From NCBI GenBank assembly GCA_016867395.1, contig VGJS01000043.1:1-34960 (forward strand): 34,960 nt of DNA, read 5' to 3'. The position numbers and the translations under genes are program-made. The notes beneath the pieces are model-generated. The model was not told where the DNA came from, made no database searches, and saw only the letters and a program-made list of their open reading frames with translations. The stretch's first letter is position 1. Every line of letters begins with the position of its first letter. Positions 32,320 through 34,960 of this stretch are shown here, piece after piece. The stretch is from Candidatus Handelsmanbacteria bacterium. Its GTDB lineage: Bacteria; Latescibacterota; UBA2968; UBA8231.

Positions 32320-32700
32320 ATGGAGCAGGAGTATTGCGTACGCGACGGCTTTGGTCTGCCCGCCGAATTCCACAGCCATCCCGGCGGGGTCTCGCAGGTG
32401 GTGCTGGGGCCGGGGGCCAGAACCTCAACGCGGCCGGCGGCCCTCGACGCCGAAAGGCTGATTATCCACACCAACGAGTACGGACCCGACGGCACCTCGG
32501 GGGAGGCCCACAGCCACGCCGATCAGGAACAGGCTTTTTATATTCTGGAAGGCCGCATGGAGGTATGGGTGGGGGAGCAACATTACCTGGCGGGCCCTGG
32601 GGACTGCGTCTTCCTGCCCCGAGGGGTGCCCCACCACCACCGCAACGCGTGGGAGGGCCCGCTAAAGTTCCTCTTTCTCAGTGCGATGCTGGGCGGCTGA
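32320..32700 (+). CDS. Small cupin-fold protein (cupin_2)
   Basis: The 126-residue single-domain cupin starts at ATG 32320 after a strong GGAGGAG site. Metal ligands are His64, His66 and Glu70 in EAHSHADQEQ and His105 in the second cupin motif, which fits exactly (Gly94 to Asn109: G-x5-P-x-G-x2-H-x3-N). Such proteins are isomerases, dioxygenases or ligand-binding accessories for sugar metabolism; the reaction cannot be read from the motif. It is divergent from the two Gfo/Idh-like genes and ends six bases before the convergent coiled-coil gene. Shared regulation with the Gfo/Idh pair is likely because their promoters must lie in or overlap each other's coding starts. Confidence 0.85.
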   Translation: MEQEYCVRDGFGLPAEFHSHPGGVSQVVLGPGARTSTRPAALDAERLIIHTNEYGPDGTSGEAHSHADQEQAFYILEGRMEVWVGEQHYLAGPGDCVFLPRGVPHHHRNAWEGPLKFLFLSAMLGG

Positions 32701-32706
32701 AGCGGC

Positions 32707-33237
32707 TCACCATTTGCTGAGGTTGCCCATGATCCGGGCGAGGTCGCGCTTGAGCTTCTCGTTTTCGGCCACCAACTCGTCAATGCGGGCCTCGCGCTCC
32801 TGTAGTGTGCGGCGGTGCTCCTCCAGGGTCTGTTCGAGCTGGGAGATCCGCTCAGCGAGGCGGGCGCTGTGCTCGGTGGCCTCGGCCCGTAGGCGCTGTT
32901 TCTCGTCGAGTTCCTGGCGCAGGTTGACCACCCGCAAGTTCACGTCGCGTTCTTTGGAGGTGGTCTGCTCGCGAAGGCGCTGGGCCTCGATTTCGAACTT
33001 TTCCTTGATCTGGGCTCCGCGCTCGTGGAAGGTAACCTCCTGGGCCTTGAGCTGGATCTGCAGTTCGCGGTTTTCCGTTTCGAGTTCCTGGCTGCGGCGG
33101 ACCCGCTCCTCGGAGAAACGCTCGGCCTCCTTGCGGTGGGCCCCTTCCAGGTCCAGAAGTTGGTGCAGACGAGCGATCTCGTCGCGCTGGCGCGTGATCT
33201 CGGTTTTATAGCGCGAAGCGGTCAAAAACGGGAACAT
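32707..33237 (-). CDS. Coiled-coil protein downstream of MamK-like actin
   Basis: The 176-residue protein is nearly all charged heptad sequence from about residue 10 to 170. Representative stretches are EITRQRDEIARLHQLLDLEG, ELETENRELQIQLKAQE and ERISQLEQTLEEHRRTLQER. The start MFPFLTASRYK is short and hydrophobic and might touch the membrane. There is no recognised domain. It is encoded 30 bases after the actin-like gene in the same direction, so the two are probably made together. A role as a filament partner, crosslinker or membrane tether (compare MamJ for MamK, or crescentin-like proteins) is inference. Its ribosome site is weak. Confidence 0.8.
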   Translation of the reverse strand: MFPFLTASRYKTEITRQRDEIARLHQLLDLEGAHRKEAERFSEERVRRSQELETENRELQIQLKAQEVTFHERGAQIKEKFEIEAQRLREQTTSKERDVNLRVVNLRQELDEKQRLRAEATEHSARLAERISQLEQTLEEHRRTLQEREARIDELVAENEKLKRDLARIMGNLSKW

Positions 33238-33267
33238 ACCTATCTAATCCGTAGGCGTTGGCAATCT

Positions 33268-34350
33268 TTAGGCCTCGCGGGCCTGCTCCCACTCGGAAGT
33301 GGGCATGTCCTGGGCCAGTTTGAGGGCGCCGATGGCTCCGGCGTACACCGGGTCGTCGACGGCGGTGACCCGGCAGGGGCCAAATTCGGTCAGGTTGGAG
33401 CGCAACTCCTCTGCCAGGCCGCGGATCTGGCTACCGCCACCGGCCAGCACGATGTTCTGCCGCAATTCCTGCTGGAATTCCTGGTCATAGGTGACAATCA
33501 ACTCGCGAGCGTGGGTGATTATCTCGGGCAGGATACTCTCACAGGCTTCGCGCAGGCTGTCGGTTACGTCGTAGCTCCTGGGCTTGCCGCTAACCTGGAA
33601 GTCGATGGAGATGACCTCTTTTTGCGAGGAGACGAAAGCGTATTGTTCCTTAATGCGACGGGCCATCTCCAGGGTGACGTGCGAATCCTTGATCCGATCC
33701 TGCAGGAGCATGTGGAAGCGGTGGTCGATATAGTTGCCGGCCTTGGCCAGGGTGCGCTGGTCCTCGTCAATGGGGATGGTGCCGTGCATGCGGCACAGGT
33801 CCAGGGTGCCGGCGCCGATGTCGATGATCAGGGCGTTGTTGAACAACTCCAGGCCGTAGGCGACGAGGAAGGGCTCGGAGGCGACGATGGCGTGGTCCAG
33901 CAGGCCGTCCACCGAGTCAATCACCGCCTGGCGGTCCTCGCGGGTAGAGCGGGCCGGGGCGCCGATCACCGCGCGGATCTCCTGCCCGGGCTGGGGCTCG
34001 GTCATCTCGACGATGAAGCTAGTGAGGTGGCGCACGGCCTCTGCTTCGCGGCTGCCCGCATCGGCGCCGGGGTCAGAGGGCCTGTAACGCAATACCCCCT
34101 GCTCCTGGGGCCAGATCATGTCCACTGCCATGCGGTTCTTGAGGCATTCCTCGCCGATGACGACTTTCTTCTTGAGCATTTTATAGGAGATCAGGTCCTT
34201 GGGCCACCCCACCACGCTGGCGACGGTGCGCCGGATGCCGGTGCTGGTGGCCACCGCGCTTTGCGAGGTGCCCAGATCGATACCGATGTAGAGGATTTCG
34301 TCTGAGGCGGACGAAGCAGACCCGCTACCATCTGAATTGGGCATGACCAT
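33268..34350 (-). CDS. MamK-like actin-family ATPase
   Basis: The 360-residue protein has the full actin ATPase core: phosphate-1 loop YIGIDLGTSQSA (21-32), the SEPF segment (158-161), phosphate-2 loop IIDIGAGTLDL (175-185) and adenosine loop LAGGGSQIRGL (302-312). Sequence around VVGWPKDLISYKMLKK, APARSTRED, AYGLELFNNALIIDIG and AKAGNYIDHRF resembles MamK, the magnetosome filament actin, more than MreB, FtsA, ParM or DnaK. MamK-like actins also occur outside magnetotactic bacteria. A flexible Ser/Gly-rich start precedes the core. ATG 34350 lies close to GGAGGAG (34359-34353), and ATG 34344 has better spacing. No magnetosome genes are nearby, so its cargo is unknown. The coiled-coil gene follows as a likely partner. 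Confidence 0.85.
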   Translation of the reverse strand: MVMPNSDGSGSASSASDEILYIGIDLGTSQSAVATSTGIRRTVASVVGWPKDLISYKMLKKKVVIGEECLKNRMAVDMIWPQEQGVLRYRPSDPGADAGSREAEAVRHLTSFIVEMTEPQPGQEIRAVIGAPARSTREDRQAVIDSVDGLLDHAIVASEPFLVAYGLELFNNALIIDIGAGTLDLCRMHGTIPIDEDQRTLAKAGNYIDHRFHMLLQDRIKDSHVTLEMARRIKEQYAFVSSQKEVISIDFQVSGKPRSYDVTDSLREACESILPEIITHARELIVTYDQEFQQELRQNIVLAGGGSQIRGLAEELRSNLTEFGPCRVTAVDDPVYAGAIGALKLAQDMPTSEWEQAREA

Positions 34351-34397
34351 TTACTCCTCCACGAACAAAAGAAGCAGTAGTTGCGCAGTTTTGATCA

Positions 34398-34427
34398 AAG
34401 CTAAGGGCCGGATCAGAGGAATGTCAA
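34398..34427 (-). promoter_or_regulatory. Putative promoter of the MamK-like/coiled-coil unit
   Basis: A perfect TTGACA (34427-34422) is followed after 18 bases by TAGCTT (34403-34398), three of six in the -10 box. It lies 48 bases from ATG 34350, just outside the divergent protease gene's start. Confidence 0.4.
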
Positions 34428-34960
34428 GTGGCAAATTCCGAACAATATCTTGTGGCTAGAAGAGATCGGATCGCAATTAAGTTTCTATTTTCGCTATTTT
34501 TGGCCGCCGCCGCCGGTGCCCAAACCCTGGTGGCCCCCGCCGAGATTCTGGTGTGCTGGGAGGGGGGCCAAGGCCGGGCCAAGGCCGGGCCCGGGACCCT
34601 CAGCCTGGCCGGGGAGTACGACCTGCTCAGCGAGGAGCCCCTCTGGGCCAGCCAGGCCGGCAGCGCCAAGCCGGCCCGGATGGAGCCGGAGCTTTCCGGC
34701 TGGTCGCGCCTGAGCTTTGCCCGCCCCGCTGATCCGCGCGCCATGGCGGCAGCGTACGCGCGGCTGCCAGGGGTGCGCTGGGCCCAGCCCAATTATCTGC
34801 GGCGCCAAACCGGGGTTCCGGACGATTCGCTCTATGGTCAACAATGGAGCCTGAACGCGGTGGGCTGGACCTGGGACGAGGGGGCGCCGGCCGAGGAGGT
34901 GGTGGTGGGGGTCATCGACTCTGGGGTGGACTGGCGCCACCCCGACCTGGCCGGACAGAT
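34428..34960 (+). CDS. Secreted subtilisin-like (S8) serine protease, N-terminal part
   Basis: The gene runs off the right edge after 177 codons. I chose GTG 34428, which has AGAGGA (34415-34420) at good spacing; GTG 34452 in the same frame lacks a ribosome site. A signal sequence (FLFSLFLAAAAGAQ, ending near residue 32) is followed by a propeptide-like region of about 90 residues and PNYLRRQTGVPDD, as in fervidolysin-type precursors. The catalytic Asp164 stands in GVIDSGVDWRHPDL, the first triad motif of subtilisins. The His and Ser motifs lie beyond the window. It is divergent from the MamK-like gene. The likely role is extracellular protein breakdown or processing of surface proteins. Confidence 0.85.
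   Translation, partial: MANSEQYLVARRDRIAIKFLFSLFLAAAAGAQTLVAPAEILVCWEGGQGRAKAGPGTLSLAGEYDLLSEEPLWASQAGSAKPARMEPELSGWSRLSFARPADPRAMAAAYARLPGVRWAQPNYLRRQTGVPDDSLYGQQWSLNAVGWTWDEGAPAEEVVVGVIDSGVDWRHPDLAGQ

Noticed and set aside
33268..34350. Magnetosome gene cluster
   Set aside because: Only the actin resembles a magnetosome protein; no MamA, MamB, MamE, MamI, MamM or MamQ-like gene is present in the window.
1..34960. Mobile element, phage, CRISPR array or defence island
   Set aside because: No transposase, integrase, terminal inverted repeats, spacer arrays or recognisable defence proteins were seen; the long duplicate is made of ordinary metabolic genes.

Overview
The window is a GC-rich bacterial chromosome segment, densely packed with genes on both strands and free of rRNA, tRNA, CRISPR, transposase or integrase signals. 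Several exported proteins end in a FlgD-type Ig-like domain (NYPNPFNP or LTPNGDG entry motif). Together with a CRTAC1/UnbV FG-GAP protein, an Anbu-type proteasome homologue, sugar-acid enzymes and a MamK-like actin, this suggests an uncultured lineage of the wider FCB group, such as Latescibacterota or a relative. That placement is inference.

Layout. 1-2108: the left edge of a divergent module, a sugar-type substrate-binding protein (minus) and a nitrilase-family amidohydrolase (plus); the nitrilase is frameshifted and runs in frame into a dihydrodipicolinate-synthase-family gene that has lost its N-terminus. 2122-6113: a small membrane protein, a DUF362 protein with a FlgD tail, an adenylate kinase gene with an in-frame amber codon, and a Tat-exported glycosylasparaginase. 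6088-8923: a TPR/CRTAC1 gene pair (minus) with a good sigma70-like promoter, divergent from a parvulin-type foldase (9010-10365). 10646-21748: one long minus-strand surface-protein cluster, with a promoter at its head, a CBM9-like protein, a lipoprotein, three paralogous discoidin-like/FlgD proteins, a large Asp-rich putative outer-membrane protein, and a strong intrinsic terminator at the end. 21783-23595: a patchwork of a 5'-truncated glutamate dehydrogenase, an intact Anbu gene, and the beginning of the transglutaminase gene that normally accompanies Anbu. 23590-25523: a second, about 95% identical copy of the binding-protein/nitrilase module, here with an intact nitrilase. 25528-30322: an enolase-superfamily sugar-acid dehydratase and, divergently, a single-chain indolepyruvate:ferredoxin oxidoreductase. 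30323-32700: two overlapping Gfo/Idh/MocA-like genes and a divergent cupin. 32707-34350: a MamK-like actin followed by a coiled-coil protein. 34428 to the edge: the start of a secreted subtilisin-like protease.

The most distinctive content is the six-gene surface operon, which I cannot match to a described system. Next are the MamK-like actin with a coiled-coil partner, and the three abrupt gene-truncating junctions (near 1253, 22575-22600 and 23590). Those junctions are either real recombination scars around a duplicated module or assembly misjoins. Most adjacent genes are separated by 0-30 bases, several overlap by stop/start codons, and five intergenic regions show recognisable TTGACA-like boxes 17-18 bases from TA---T boxes, so ordinary sigma70-type promoters seem to be used.
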